Counted from the first letter of the stretch, positions 45,911 through 54,995 are shown. The stretch: DNA of 64,000 nucleotides from Janthinobacterium sp. PAMC25594 (GCF_019443505.1 NZ_CP080377.1:6485161-6549160); one strand, 5' to 3'. Program-made: numbers and translations. Notes: a model not told the origin generated them from the sequence alone.

Positions 45911-46369
45911 ATGAAATTGACCCTTTCACATCTTCTTTCCACCTGCCTGCTGGGCGCCTTGGGCGCGATCGGTGGTGTGCAGGCGGCTCCCGCCGACGCC
46001 GAACTGGTCGCTTTGGTGCAGCGTCATGCGCAGGCCCAGAGCAGCTTCGATCAAGCCACCTTGAAAGCCATCACGGCCGAGAATTATGTGGAAATATCGC
46101 CGGTAGGCGAGGTGGACGGACGTGAAAAAATGCTGTCCTTCTATGCGCCGGAGCAGAAACGGCCGGGTCCTCAAGTCCAGGTCGATGAACCGGCGGTGCG
46201 CCTCCTTGGCGATACCGCGCTCATCTCGGCCCGGCTGTCCTACCGCGTCAATCAGGACGCGGCTGCCCGTACCTTCGCCCTGCGCGCCGGGTATGTGGCT
46301 CGGTTTGTCGACAAGCAATGGCTGCTCGTCAGCGCACAGTATACGGGCATCCGTCCGCCGAAACCGTAA
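45911..46369 (+). CDS. Secreted NTF2/SnoaL-like (DUF4440) protein
   Basis: The 152-aa protein starts at ATG 45911. A signal peptide (MKLTLSHLLSTCLLGALGAI, cut near VQA-AP) is followed by a single NTF2-like cone fold: VQRHAQAQSSFDQATLKAIT, NYVEISPVGEVDGREKMLSF and WLLVSAQYTGIRP. Proteins of this type bind small ligands or act as scaffolds; no catalytic function can be assigned. It follows the DUF2314-like gene by 22 bp, so they may be cotranscribed. Confidence 0.82.
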   Translation: MKLTLSHLLSTCLLGALGAIGGVQAAPADAELVALVQRHAQAQSSFDQATLKAITAENYVEISPVGEVDGREKMLSFYAPEQKRPGPQVQVDEPAVRLLGDTALISARLSYRVNQDAAARTFALRAGYVARFVDKQWLLVSAQYTGIRPPKP

Positions 46370-46407
46370 GCTGACATTTGGTCTGGCACCGGCCTTGCCC
46401 AGCGAGG

Positions 46408-47511
46408 CTAGAGCCGCGCCTCATCGCCCCACACGTGCCGCATGCTGAAGTGCACGCCCGCATCGTCTTCATGCAGCGACGAGACGATGGCGAACTGGCT
46501 GTCGCCCGTGTCGCGCGGCGTCATCTGCGCCAGCTCGGCGGCGGCCAGCGGCGCGCCCAGCGGGTCGCTGAGCGGGTGCACGTGGCCGGCGCCCCGTTGC
46601 GTCACCACGCCCAGTTCGCCGCTGCGCAGGCGCACTAATGTACCGGGCGGATATTTTCCCAGCAGCTTGACGAACTGTTCGCCCAGCAAGGGGTCGATGG
46701 GCAGGCCCTGGTCGAGGAAGATGTGCTGCAGCGCCTGGTCGGGCACGATGGAGCGCCGGTAGTTGCGTGCCGAGACGCGCGCGCAATAGCGGTCGGCCAG
46801 GCCGATCAATTTCGCGTTTTGCAGGATTTCATCGGCCGTGCGCCCCTGCGGGTAGCCGCTGCCATCGTCGTTTTCATGGTGCAAGAGCACGCAACTGAGC
46901 CATTCCTCGTCGTCGACGCCCGCGCAGCGCAGCAGTTCCGTGCTTTCCTGCGGATGCAGACGCACGATGCGCATTTCTTCGTCATTCAGGGGGCCGCGCC
47001 GGTCCTGGAAACTGTCGTGGTGGCGCAGCATGCCGACGTTCATCGTCAGCGCGGCGGCGCCGATCAGTAACAGTTCATCGTGGGACTTGTGCATGCTGCG
47101 CCCCACCAGCATGGCCAGCAGCGCCGTTTCGATGCAGTGGCGCACGGCGTAGGTACCGGCGATCTGGTTGAGCAGGATGCTGGCCAGCGCGATGTCGGCA
47201 TCGTGCTCGAGCGCGTGCAGCAGGTCGCGGGCGATGTCGCGCACATCGCGCTCGGCATTGCTTTCGCTGCGCAAGTCCAGCAGCAGCCGTTCCAGGCGTT
47301 GCGCCGTTTGATTGAGCAAGCGCAAGACGGACGGCTGCTCGGGCGTGCCCGCGTACAGACCCAGTTGCAGCAAGCGGCCCAGCTGCGCGCCATCCGTGAT
47401 GATCTGCCCCTTGCGCAGTTGCGGGCCGGCACTATGGTCAGCCAGAAACAGATCCCAGGGCAGGGGTTCGCCGGGAACCAGGTCGGCCGGGCCGATGCGA
47501 CGCTGTACCAT
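46408..47511 (-). CDS. Degenerate HD-GYP domain protein
   Basis: The 367-aa protein starts at ATG 47511 after AAAGGATG. The HD-GYP region spans about 115-330. Several landmarks remain: RHCIETA (His125), HPQES (His186), LLHHENDDGSGYPQG (211-223) and a downstream Asp240. The HD dyad itself is replaced by MN in GAAALTMNVGML (157-158), and the GYP segment is DGSGYP. True HD-GYP enzymes hydrolyse c-di-GMP using the HD dyad for metal, so this protein is probably a non-catalytic c-di-GMP or protein-binding module. No receiver domain. The C-terminus (300-367) is family-specific. Confidence 0.85.
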   Translation of the reverse strand: MVQRRIGPADLVPGEPLPWDLFLADHSAGPQLRKGQIITDGAQLGRLLQLGLYAGTPEQPSVLRLLNQTAQRLERLLLDLRSESNAERDVRDIARDLLHALEHDADIALASILLNQIAGTYAVRHCIETALLAMLVGRSMHKSHDELLLIGAAALTMNVGMLRHHDSFQDRRGPLNDEEMRIVRLHPQESTELLRCAGVDDEEWLSCVLLHHENDDGSGYPQGRTADEILQNAKLIGLADRYCARVSARNYRRSIVPDQALQHIFLDQGLPIDPLLGEQFVKLLGKYPPGTLVRLRSGELGVVTQRGAGHVHPLSDPLGAPLAAAELAQMTPRDTGDSQFAIVSSLHEDDAGVHFSMRHVWGDEARL

Positions 47512-47551
47512 GCTGTCATCCTTTGCCCCGCCGTGGCGAAGCCGTGCTCGG

Positions 47552-48730
47552 TTATATGCTGCGCAGGCGCTCCAGCGCCAGGCGCAAGGTGTCATCCTGC
47601 TTGGCAAAGCAGAAACGCACGATGCCCGATTCCTTGCCCTGCGCATAAAACGCGGAGACGGGAATGGCGGCCACCTTGATCTCGGCCGTCAGCCATTCGG
47701 CGAACTGTGCTTCTGTCTCTTGTGAAATGGCATCGTAGCGCACGCACTGGAAATACGTGCCGTCGGCCGGCAGCAGGGTAAAGCGGCTGCCCGCCAGGCC
47801 GTCGCGGAACAAATCGCGCTTGCGCTGGTAAAACGCGGGCAAGTCCAGGCAGGGCTGCGCGTCGGCCATATAGCCGGCGATGCCGTGTTGCATCGGGGTG
47901 TTGACGGTAAAGACGTTGTACTGGTGCACCTTGCGAAACTCGGCCGTCAGGGTCGCGGGCGCCGCCACATAGCCCACTTTCCAGCCCGTCACGTGATACG
48001 TCTTGCCGAAGCTGGAAACGATGAAGCTGCGCGCCGCCAGTTCCGGGTGGCGGGCGAGCGACTCATGGCGCACGCCGTCATACACCATGTGTTCGTAGAC
48101 TTCATCGGAGAGGATGAGAATTTGCGTGCCGCGCACGATGTCGGCCAGCGCCGCCACGTCGGCCGGACGCAAAATCGTGCCCGTCGGATTATGCGGCGTA
48201 TTGATGATGATCAAGCGCGTCCTGGAGCTGACGGCGGCGGCCAGCTTGTCCCACGGCACGCTGTAGCCGGACTCTGTTACCTGCATGGCCACCAGCACGG
48301 GCACGCCGCCGGCCAGCGCAATGGCGGGCAGGTAGCTGTCGTAGGCCGGTTCGATGACGATGACTTCGTCGCCCGGGTGCACGCAGCACAGGATGGCGGT
48401 GGTGAGCGCCTGCGTGGCGCCGGCCGTGACGGTGATTTCCGTGCCTGCATCATAGCTGTGGCCGTACAGGCTGGCGATCTTCGCGGCAATCGCCTCGCGC
48501 AGGGGCGCGGCGCCCGTCATCTGCGGGTACTGGTTGTGGCCGGCGCGCATGGCGTCGCTGACGAGATCGACCAGGGCAGGGTCGCAATCGAAATCGGGAA
48601 AGCCCTGACCCAGGTTGACGGCGCCATGCTGGGCCGCCAGGCTGGACATGCGGGTAAACACGGTGGTGCCCACGAGAGGCAGGCGCGAAGTCAGGGTGGG
48701 AGTCGTGTAGGGCAGGGACGGGCTGTTCAT
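47552..48730 (-). CDS. Methionine/kynurenine-type aminotransferase (YbdL-like)
   Basis: The 392-aa fold-type I aminotransferase is taken from ATG 48730 (MNSPSLPYTTPTLTSRLPLV); ATG 48772 is possible and neither has a clear ribosome site. It shows NLGQGFPDFD, GATQALTTAI, NTPHNPTGT and the PLP lysine in SSFGKTYHVTGWKVGY. The set is typical of YbdL/glutamine-transaminase-K-like enzymes that use methionine, kynurenine or aromatic amino acids with 2-oxo acids. In methionine salvage such an enzyme converts KMTB to methionine. The specificity is not certain from sequence. Confidence 0.88.
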   Translation of the reverse strand: MNSPSLPYTTPTLTSRLPLVGTTVFTRMSSLAAQHGAVNLGQGFPDFDCDPALVDLVSDAMRAGHNQYPQMTGAAPLREAIAAKIASLYGHSYDAGTEITVTAGATQALTTAILCCVHPGDEVIVIEPAYDSYLPAIALAGGVPVLVAMQVTESGYSVPWDKLAAAVSSRTRLIIINTPHNPTGTILRPADVAALADIVRGTQILILSDEVYEHMVYDGVRHESLARHPELAARSFIVSSFGKTYHVTGWKVGYVAAPATLTAEFRKVHQYNVFTVNTPMQHGIAGYMADAQPCLDLPAFYQRKRDLFRDGLAGSRFTLLPADGTYFQCVRYDAISQETEAQFAEWLTAEIKVAAIPVSAFYAQGKESGIVRFCFAKQDDTLRLALERLRSI

Positions 48731-48813
48731 GTACGGTAGGGTCGCGGTGCGCAAAGTGGAATCGTGTCCCATTCTAGCGCAGCGCGTGGCGTTCCGTGTG
48801 GGGCTTTGGCGGC

Positions 48814-49248
48814 TCAGCCTGGCAAGGCCCAGCCTTCCGGCAGCATGATCTTGAACATGCCGGCCTTGGCCGTCTTGCGGGCCAGTTTCAGCAGCGCCTT
48901 GTCCTTGGTGATGAGGATGTCGGCGTTGGCGTCGCGCGCCAGTTCGAGGAATTTCTGGTCATCCCTGTCCGTGCAGACGGGCAGGCGCACGCCGGAGACG
49001 GGTGGCGTCACCACCGTGATGTGGGCGTCGAAGCGGGCGGCGGCAATGGCGCGGCTGGCTTCATCGAGCGGCAGATGTTTGTAATGCAACACGACCAGAT
49101 ATTCCGCGCGGCAATCTTCGCGCGTGATGGCGTGCACGGCGCCGCTTTCCATGGCCGCCAGCAAGCCCGCCCAGCGCGGGTCGTTGAAGACGAACAGGTC
49201 GAGGCAGACGTTGGTGTCGAGGACGAGTTTTTGTGGAGCAGGTATCAT
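48814..49248 (-). CDS. PIN-domain protein (putative ribonuclease)
   Basis: The 144-aa protein starts at ATG 49248 (MIPAPQKLVLDTNVCLDLFV). The open frame continues upstream into yaaA but only as antisense. PIN signatures: first Asp in LDTNV, Glu in REDCRAEYLVV, and acidic pair and Thr in CTDRDDQKFLELARDANADI, then LITKDKALL. PIN domains cleave RNA and are often toxins, but no antitoxin gene is adjacent. It is divergent from yaaA with a 30-bp gap, implying a shared promoter zone. Confidence 0.85.
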   Translation of the reverse strand: MIPAPQKLVLDTNVCLDLFVFNDPRWAGLLAAMESGAVHAITREDCRAEYLVVLHYKHLPLDEASRAIAAARFDAHITVVTPPVSGVRLPVCTDRDDQKFLELARDANADILITKDKALLKLARKTAKAGMFKIMLPEGWALPG

Positions 49249-49278
49249 GTCGGCAATTCTATTTTGTAGTGATAATTT

Positions 49279-50049
49279 ATGTTGATCGTGCTTTCGCCCG
49301 CCAAGAGTCTCGACCTGGAGACGCCGCCAACGACCACGTTGCACAGCACCCCCGATTTTCTCGACCATTCCGCCCAGCTGATAGAGCGCATGCGCCAGTT
49401 CTCGCCCGCCGAAGTGGGCAGCCTGATGGGCATTTCCGACGCCTTGTCGGCCCTCAACGTGGCCCGCTACGCGTCGTGGACCCCGCAGCTGGAAGAGGCG
49501 CACCAGGCCATCATGGCCTTCAATGGCGACGTGTACACGGGCTTCGGCGCGCGTAGCCTGCAGCCCGAGCAGCTCGACTACGCGCAGTCGCGCGTGCGCA
49601 TTTTATCCGGGCTGTACGGCTTGCTGCGCCCGCTGGACCTGATCCACCCGCACCGCCTGGAAATGGGCACGCGTTTGTCGACCACGCGCGGCAAGGATTT
49701 GTATGCATTCTGGGGCGACACCATCACCAACGGCCTGAACCGCACTGCGAAGGAGCAGGGCGCGCAAGTGCTGGTCAATCTTGCTTCCGAAGAATATTTC
49801 AAATCCGTCAGGCCGCGCCAGCTGGACGTGCCCGTCATCGCGCCCGTGTTCGAGGACTGGAAGAACGGCAAATATAAAATCATCTCGTTCTACGCCAAGC
49901 GCGCGCGCGGCATGCTGGCGCGATATGCGGCCGTCCATCAGATCCGCGATCCCGAGCAGCTGAAACAGTTCGATGTCGACGGTTACGCGTATGTGCCCGA
50001 AGCGTCGAACGATAAAAGCTGGGTATTCCGGCGCAAGGTCGGCGAGTAG
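49279..50049 (+). CDS. yaaA: Peroxide stress protein YaaA
   Basis: The 256-aa DUF328/YaaA family protein has [17 protein letters not shown] at the start. Conserved segments include [43 protein letters not shown] and [14 protein letters not shown]. YaaA lowers intracellular iron and protects DNA and proteins during hydrogen peroxide stress; it binds DNA in some species. The length matches the family. Downstream lie a REP-like palindrome and a bidirectional terminator. Confidence 0.95.
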   Translation: MLIVLSPAKSLDLETPPTTTLHSTPDFLDHSAQLIERMRQFSPAEVGSLMGISDALSALNVARYASWTPQLEEAHQAIMAFNGDVYTGFGARSLQPEQLDYAQSRVRILSGLYGLLRPLDLIHPHRLEMGTRLSTTRGKDLYAFWGDTITNGLNRTAKEQGAQVLVNLASEEYFKSVRPRQLDVPVIAPVFEDWKNGKYKIISFYAKRARGMLARYAAVHQIRDPEQLKQFDVDGYAYVPEASNDKSWVFRRKVGE

Positions 50050-50086
50050 GCGCGAATGAATCAGTAAAGCACCCCAGCTGCAAAAG

Positions 50087-50156
50087 CCGGGGTCGTACCC
50101 GATGGGGGAATGCGTCCCAGTGGGACGCATTCCGATCGCGCAGCGAACGACCCCGG
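50087..50156. repeat. Nested perfect palindromes (REP/MITE-like), 70 bp
   Basis: Outer arms CCGGGGTCGT (50087-50096) and ACGACCCCGG (50147-50156) are perfect complements. Within them GGAATGCGTCCC-AGT-GGGACGCATTCC (50107-50133) is a perfect 12-bp stem. The two-level hairpin lies between convergent genes and resembles a REP-type element. It is unrelated in sequence to the element at 15646-15805. Confidence 0.65.
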
Positions 50157-50182
50157 TCCTTGATTTTGGGGTTGACGCAAGA

Positions 50183-50208
50183 AAAAACCGGAGCAAGCTC
50201 CGGTTTTT
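50183..50208. terminator. Bidirectional intrinsic terminator between yaaA and bamD
   Basis: AAAAACCGGAG-CAAG-CTCCGGTTTTT: a perfect 6-bp GC stem, plus A/T pairs, with a T-run on either strand. It lies 5 bp from the bamD stop and would end both genes. Confidence 0.85.
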
Positions 50209-50212
50209 CATT

Positions 50213-51016
50213 TTACTGCCAGAATTTCCACCACTTGCGTTCCTTGTTCACCCCTTCCGGGCTGAGGAATGCCGTGTTCGGGTAGTTCTTGGTCAACACG
50301 CGCAAGGTGTCGTCGCGCAGGTCGGTCAAGCCCAGCTTGTCATACGAGCGATACATGATGAACAGCGCTTCTTCGATGGCCGGCGAAGCGGCAAAGTCGC
50401 TGACCGTCGTTTGTGCGCGGTTGGCGGCGGCCAGGTAGGCGCCGCGGCGATAGTAATAACGCGCCACGTGCACTTCATATTTCGCCATGGCATCGATCAA
50501 ATAGTTCATGCGGGCCAGCGAATCGGGCGCATATTTGCTATTTGGAAACTTGTCGACCAGTTGCTTGAAGGCCGCAAACGCTTCGCGCGTGGCTTTCGGG
50601 TCGCGTTCGGTCGGGTCTTGCTCGTACAGGAAGTTCAGGAAGCTGATCTGGTCGTTAAAGCTGATCAGGCCGCGCAAGTAGTACATATAGTCTACATTGG
50701 CGTGGTTCGGATGCAACTTGATGAAGCGTTCGACTGCAGCCAGTGCCTGCGCCTGGTCTCCCGCCTTATAATACGCGTAAGCGATCTCCATCTGCGCTTG
50801 CAGAGCATAGTTGCCGAAAGGATAGTTAGCCTCCAGCTTCTGGAACAGGCCGATTGCAGCTTCATAGTGCTGCCCGGCCATTTCTTCACGCGCCTCCGAG
50901 TATAATTTCGTAACGGACCAGTTTTTGGTCTCATCCACTTTTTCAGGCAACAAGCTGCAAGCGGACATGCCGAGCAGAACGACTGAAGCGACTACCAACG
51001 ATAATTTTTTTTGCAT
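50213..51016 (-). CDS. bamD: Outer-membrane assembly lipoprotein BamD
   Basis: The 267-aa lipoprotein starts MQKKLSLVVASVVLLGMSAC, with lipobox LGMSAC (Cys20). An upstream TTG at 51043 is less likely. It contains five TPR-like repeats, for example KLYSEAREEMAGQHYEAAIG, NYALQAQMEIAYAYYKAGDQ and FIKLHPNHANVDYMYYLRGL. BamD works with BamA to insert beta-barrel proteins in the outer membrane and is essential. It is divergent from rluD, the standard arrangement in betaproteobacteria. Confidence 0.95.
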   Translation of the reverse strand: MQKKLSLVVASVVLLGMSACSLLPEKVDETKNWSVTKLYSEAREEMAGQHYEAAIGLFQKLEANYPFGNYALQAQMEIAYAYYKAGDQAQALAAVERFIKLHPNHANVDYMYYLRGLISFNDQISFLNFLYEQDPTERDPKATREAFAAFKQLVDKFPNSKYAPDSLARMNYLIDAMAKYEVHVARYYYRRGAYLAAANRAQTTVSDFAASPAIEEALFIMYRSYDKLGLTDLRDDTLRVLTKNYPNTAFLSPEGVNKERKWWKFWQ

Positions 51017-51081
51017 GACGTTTTGCAAGAAGGTTTTAACCAAGATTTTACAATAGGCTGATTATAGCCGATGGGAATGCT

Positions 51082-52131
51082 GTGATATTAACTCCGAAGC
51101 CTAATTTGGCTGACTCCGCGTTTGACTCCCTTTCTGACCATGGCGCCGAAGATGCGTTTGACGGCGATTTTGCCGCCGACGACGCCTTCGAGATCATGGC
51201 CCCGATTACATTGGAACTGACGCCGGACGCCTGCGGCCACCGCCTCGATAAAGTCATCGCCCAGCTGGTGCCGCAATACTCGCGCAGCCGCTTGCAATTG
51301 TGGCTGGAAGCCGGTTTCGTGACCGTCGATGGAAAAGTTGCCAAACGCAACATGACCGCCTATGGCGACGAGAAGATCGTCATTCTGCCGCAAAGCGCGC
51401 CGGAAGACGAGGCTTTTAAGCCGGAAGCGATGGAATTGAACATCGTGCACGAAGATGAGCATATCATCGTGATCAACAAACCAGCCGGACTGGTCGTGCA
51501 TCCGGGCCCTGGCAACTGGTCGGGTACCCTGCTCAACGGCCTGCTGCACCACTGCCCGCAACTGGCGGGCGTGCCGCGTGCCGGCATCGTGCACCGCCTG
51601 GACAAGGATACCAGCGGCCTGATGGTGGTCGGCAAGACCCTCGCTTCGCAAACGGATCTGGTGCGCCAGTTGCAGGCGCGCACCGTCAAGCGTGAATATT
51701 TTGCGCTGGTGTGGGGCACGCCAAAAATGGCGGGCACCATCGATGCCTCCATCGCGCGCCACCCGCGCGACCGCGTCAAGATGGCCGTGTCTGAGAATTT
51801 CACCGCCAAGCCCGCCATCACGCACTATGAATTGATCGGCAGCGGCGAACTCGACCGCCGTCCCGTGAGCCTGATGCAATGCCGTCTGGAAACAGGCCGC
51901 ACGCACCAGATTCGCGTACACATGCAGCATCTGGGTTTCGCGCTGGTCGGCGACTCCGTGTACGGCAAGCAGCACCTGGTGTCCGTCTTCTCGCGCCAGG
52001 CCTTGCAGGCGCGTCGCCTGGGCCTCGTGCATCCGGGCACCCTGGAAGCGTGCGAATGGATCGTGCCGTTGGCCGATGACTTCGCTCAACTGATTGCCAC
52101 CGCCGGCATTCCCGAGCCGGAACAGGTCTGA
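51082..52131 (+). CDS. rluD: 23S rRNA pseudouridine synthase RluD
   Basis: The 349-aa enzyme makes the pseudouridines of helix 69 in 23S rRNA (1911/1915/1917). The S4 domain (about 40-100: CGHRLDKVIAQLVPQYSRSR) is followed by the catalytic core with HRLDKDTSGLMVVGKT (catalytic Asp) and CRLETGRTHQIRVHMQHLGF. The frame starts at GTG 51082 with a 38-residue acidic extension; ATG 51196 (MAPITLELTPDACGHRL) would give the usual length. The stop overlaps the ATG of pgeF (ATGA). Confidence 0.94.
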   Translation: MILTPKPNLADSAFDSLSDHGAEDAFDGDFAADDAFEIMAPITLELTPDACGHRLDKVIAQLVPQYSRSRLQLWLEAGFVTVDGKVAKRNMTAYGDEKIVILPQSAPEDEAFKPEAMELNIVHEDEHIIVINKPAGLVVHPGPGNWSGTLLNGLLHHCPQLAGVPRAGIVHRLDKDTSGLMVVGKTLASQTDLVRQLQARTVKREYFALVWGTPKMAGTIDASIARHPRDRVKMAVSENFTAKPAITHYELIGSGELDRRPVSLMQCRLETGRTHQIRVHMQHLGFALVGDSVYGKQHLVSVFSRQALQARRLGLVHPGTLEACEWIVPLADDFAQLIATAGIPEPEQV

Positions 52132-52916
52132 TGACGTTACCGTTGCCTTGCATTACTCCCCATTGGCCCGGCTTGCCCGCGAACGTGGGCGCGCTGGCGA
52201 CTGTGCGCGCGGGCGGCGTCAGCCAGGCACCATATGGTGACGGGCAGGGCGGCGGTGGCTTGAACCTGGGCACGCACGTGGGCGATGATCCCGCGCACGT
52301 GGCCGCCAACCGAGCGCGGCTGGCGGCCATGCTGCCATCTGAACCGGCCTGGCTGTCGCAGGTGCATGGCGTGGCCGTTGCCGATGCCGGTACGCTGGGC
52401 GGCTGCGTGCCCGATGCCGACGCCAGCATCGCCACGCAGGCGGGCGCCGTGTGCGTGGTGATGACGGCCGATTGCCTGCCCGTGCTGTTCTGCTCGACGG
52501 ACGGCCTGGTCGTCGGCGCGGCCCATGCGGGCTGGCGCGGCCTGGCCAACGGCGTCTTGCAGCGTACGGTGGCATCGATGCGGGCGCAGGGCGCAGGGGA
52601 GATCCTTGCCTGGCTGGGGCCAGCCATTGGTCCGCAGCAATTCGAAGTGGGGCAGGACGTGCTGCAAGCGTTCCGCGACGGCGCGCGTGACGATGCCGAG
52701 CGGCAAGTGCTGAGCGCTGCGTTCACCGCCATCGCCGGCAAGCCGGGCAAGTACCTGGCGAATATTTATGCGCTGGCGCGCACCATGCTGTTGCGCGATG
52801 GCGTGGCGCAAGTGGCAGGTGGCGAGTACTGCACCGTCAGCGATGCGGCGCAGTTTTACTCGTACCGGCGCGATGGCGTCACGGGAAGACAGGCCAGTTT
52901 GATCTGGCGCAAATAA
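52131..52916 (+). CDS. pgeF: Laccase-domain protein PgeF/YfiH (polyphenol oxidase-like)
   Basis: The 261-aa zinc/copper-binding protein of the YfiH/LACC1 family carries LSQVHGVAV, VVMTADCLPVLFC and VVGAAHAGWRGLANGVL, whose His and Cys bind the metal, then GPAIGPQQFEVGQDV. Family members have purine nucleoside phosphorylase/adenosine deaminase activity or edit peptidoglycan precursors (preventing L-Ser misincorporation). It is coupled to rluD by a 4-bp overlap, as in many Proteobacteria. A strong terminator follows. Confidence 0.93.
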   Translation: MTLPLPCITPHWPGLPANVGALATVRAGGVSQAPYGDGQGGGGLNLGTHVGDDPAHVAANRARLAAMLPSEPAWLSQVHGVAVADAGTLGGCVPDADASIATQAGAVCVVMTADCLPVLFCSTDGLVVGAAHAGWRGLANGVLQRTVASMRAQGAGEILAWLGPAIGPQQFEVGQDVLQAFRDGARDDAERQVLSAAFTAIAGKPGKYLANIYALARTMLLRDGVAQVAGGEYCTVSDAAQFYSYRRDGVTGRQASLIWRK

Positions 52917-52922
52917 TCTGCA

Positions 52923-52951
52923 CGGCAGACACTTATGTGTCTGCCGTTTTT
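52923..52951 (+). terminator. Intrinsic terminator after pgeF
   Basis: CGGCAGACAC-TTAT-GTGTCTGCCG followed by T5: a perfect 10-bp stem. It overlaps the last codons of the small minus-strand gene that follows, so that gene's own end lies inside the hairpin. Confidence 0.9.
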
Positions 52952-53166
52952 GTTTTATCGTCTGCTGAGGCGAGCGCGCGGGCGTTCTGTTCAGCGATAC
53001 GCGCCGCCTTGCGTTTGCGTCGCCGCGAGCCCGTCAGATAGAATAGGATGGACAGCGGGATGACGCAGTACAGCACGAAGGTCATCACCCCGGCGACGAT
53101 GGACGGTTCCGTCAGCGCCATGAGGCCGACGACATAGATCCAGGCAACAGCGGTCATGAGCATCAT
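52933..53166 (-). CDS. Small two-TM membrane protein, unknown function
   Basis: The 77-aa protein has two predicted helices (about 3-22 and 25-47: AVAWIYVVGLMALTEP, VMTFVLYCVIPLSILFYLTG). A very basic stretch (GSRRRKRKAARIAEQ) and a charged tail follow. The family is not recognised. It is convergent with pgeF and divergent from phaC. The stop codon lies in the pgeF terminator. Confidence 0.65.
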   Translation of the reverse strand: MMLMTAVAWIYVVGLMALTEPSIVAGVMTFVLYCVIPLSILFYLTGSRRRKRKAARIAEQNARALASADDKTKTADT

Positions 53167-53258
53167 TGGTATTGGCAGTCAGTAAGAGTTTGCATGCAGT
53201 TGATCCAGAAGTATTTATTTTTGACGACGTTTTAATTTCTTAATGGACTTTTACATCT

Positions 53259-54995
53259 ATGAACATGCCCGATCCTCAAATGATGACCAAGGAATGGATG
53301 GCGCAGATCAGCAATCCTGAGCAGTGGAAGACGTGGTTCAACATGGTACCGCAGCCCCAGGGCAATCCGATTGCCGGCATTTTGCAGGATGCGGGCGCCA
53401 GCATCAAGCCGGAAGCGATCGAGCAACTGAAAAATGCCTATGTGGCCAAGCTGACGGGCTTGTGGGCTGACTTTATGGCCGGCAAGGCGCCGGAGCTGAA
53501 AGATCGCCGCTTCGCCGCGCCCGCCTGGCACGCCAGCCCCCTGTCGGCCTTCAACGCGGCCGCCTATTTGCTGAACGCGGAGTTTCTCAGCGCCATGGCC
53601 GATGCCGTGGAAGCGACGCCGCACCAGAAGCAAAAGATTGCGTTTGCGGTGCAGCAAATCGTTGACGCCATGTCGCCCGCCAACTTTCTGGCCACCAACC
53701 CTGACGCCCAGCAAACCCTGATCGAGACCAAGGGCGAAAGCCTGGCCAAGGGCTTGACGAACATGCTGGCCGACATGCAGAAGGGCCGCATCTCGCAGTC
53801 CGACGAATCGGCCTTCGAAGTGGGCCGCAACGTGGCCACCACGCCGGGCACGGTGGTGTTTGAAAACGCCCTGTTCCAGCTGATCCAGTACACGCCGACG
53901 ACGGCCACGGTACACCAGCGGCCCCTGTTGATGGTGCCGCCATGCATCAATAAATTCTATATCCTTGACTTGCAGCCAGAAAACTCGCTCGTGCGCTATG
54001 CGGTGGAGCAGGGCAATACCGTGTTTTTGATGTCCTGGCGCAATCCGGACCTGAGCATGCAGCACCTGACGTGGGACGATTACGTCGAGCAAGGCGTGAT
54101 CGAAGCCATCCGGGTCACGCAGGAGATTTCCGGCCAGGACAAGCTCAATATGTTCGGCTTTTGCGTGGGCGGCACCATCGTCTCGACGGCGCTGGCCGTG
54201 CTCAAGGCGCGCGGCGAGAATCCTGCCGCCAGCCTGACCCTGCTGACCACCTTCCTCGACTTCTGCGACACGGGCGCGCTCGACGTCTTCATCGATGAGC
54301 CGCAAGTGGCGCTGCGCGAACAGAGCCTGGCCAACGGTGGCCTGATGTCGGGCCGTGACCTGGGCAGCACGTTTTCCAGCCTGCGGCCGAACGACCTCGT
54401 GTGGAACTACGTGCAGTCGAATTACCTGAAGGGCAAGGAACCGCCCGCGTTCGACTTGCTGTACTGGAATGGCGACGGCACGGGCTTGCCGGGCCCCATG
54501 TTCTGCTGGTATCTGCGCAATACTTACCTGGAAAACAGCCTGAAGGTGCCGGGCAAGCTGACGGTGGCCGGTGAAAAGGTCGATCTGAGCAGCATCGACG
54601 CGCCCGCCTTCATCTATGGCTCGCGCGAAGACCATATCGTGCCCTGGGGCGCGGCCTATGCCAGCACGGCCTTGCTGAACCCGAAAAAGCCGAAAGCCAA
54701 CCGCTTCATCCTCGGTGCCTCGGGCCATATCGCCGGCGTGATCAATCCTGCCTCGAAGAAAAAGCGCAGTTACTGGAGCAACGACCAGCCGCGCACGGCG
54801 AGAGCCAAGCCTTTGAGCGCCGAGCAGTGGATGGAAGGCGCGACCGAGCACGCGGGCAGCTGGTGGCCCGAATGGGCGGCCTTCCTGGCCGAACACGGCG
54901 GCACGCAGGTGAAGGCGCCCGGCAAGCCGGGCAACAAGCGCCACGCGGCAATCGAGCCGGCGCCAGGGCGGTATGTTAAAGTCAGGGCGGATTAG
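53259..54995 (+). CDS. phaC: Class I polyhydroxyalkanoate synthase
   Basis: The 578-aa enzyme polymerises R-3-hydroxyacyl-CoA (mainly 3-hydroxybutyryl-CoA) into PHA on granules. The alpha/beta hydrolase core has the lipase-like box GFCVGGT with catalytic Cys302. VLSSI-type Asp and terminal His regions are visible as SREDHIVPWGAAYAST and GASGHIAGVINP. The PhaC N-terminal domain spans about 60-230. No phaA/phaB follow; phaR comes next after 225 bp. This is a common Oxalobacteraceae layout. Confidence 0.95.
   Translation: MNMPDPQMMTKEWMAQISNPEQWKTWFNMVPQPQGNPIAGILQDAGASIKPEAIEQLKNAYVAKLTGLWADFMAGKAPELKDRRFAAPAWHASPLSAFNAAAYLLNAEFLSAMADAVEATPHQKQKIAFAVQQIVDAMSPANFLATNPDAQQTLIETKGESLAKGLTNMLADMQKGRISQSDESAFEVGRNVATTPGTVVFENALFQLIQYTPTTATVHQRPLLMVPPCINKFYILDLQPENSLVRYAVEQGNTVFLMSWRNPDLSMQHLTWDDYVEQGVIEAIRVTQEISGQDKLNMFGFCVGGTIVSTALAVLKARGENPAASLTLLTTFLDFCDTGALDVFIDEPQVALREQSLANGGLMSGRDLGSTFSSLRPNDLVWNYVQSNYLKGKEPPAFDLLYWNGDGTGLPGPMFCWYLRNTYLENSLKVPGKLTVAGEKVDLSSIDAPAFIYGSREDHIVPWGAAYASTALLNPKKPKANRFILGASGHIAGVINPASKKKRSYWSNDQPRTARAKPLSAEQWMEGATEHAGSWWPEWAAFLAEHGGTQVKAPGKPGNKRHAAIEPAPGRYVKVRAD

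Noticed and set aside
48814..49248. Toxin-antitoxin module based on the PIN protein
   Set aside because: No small antitoxin gene is adjacent on either side; its neighbours are an aminotransferase and yaaA.
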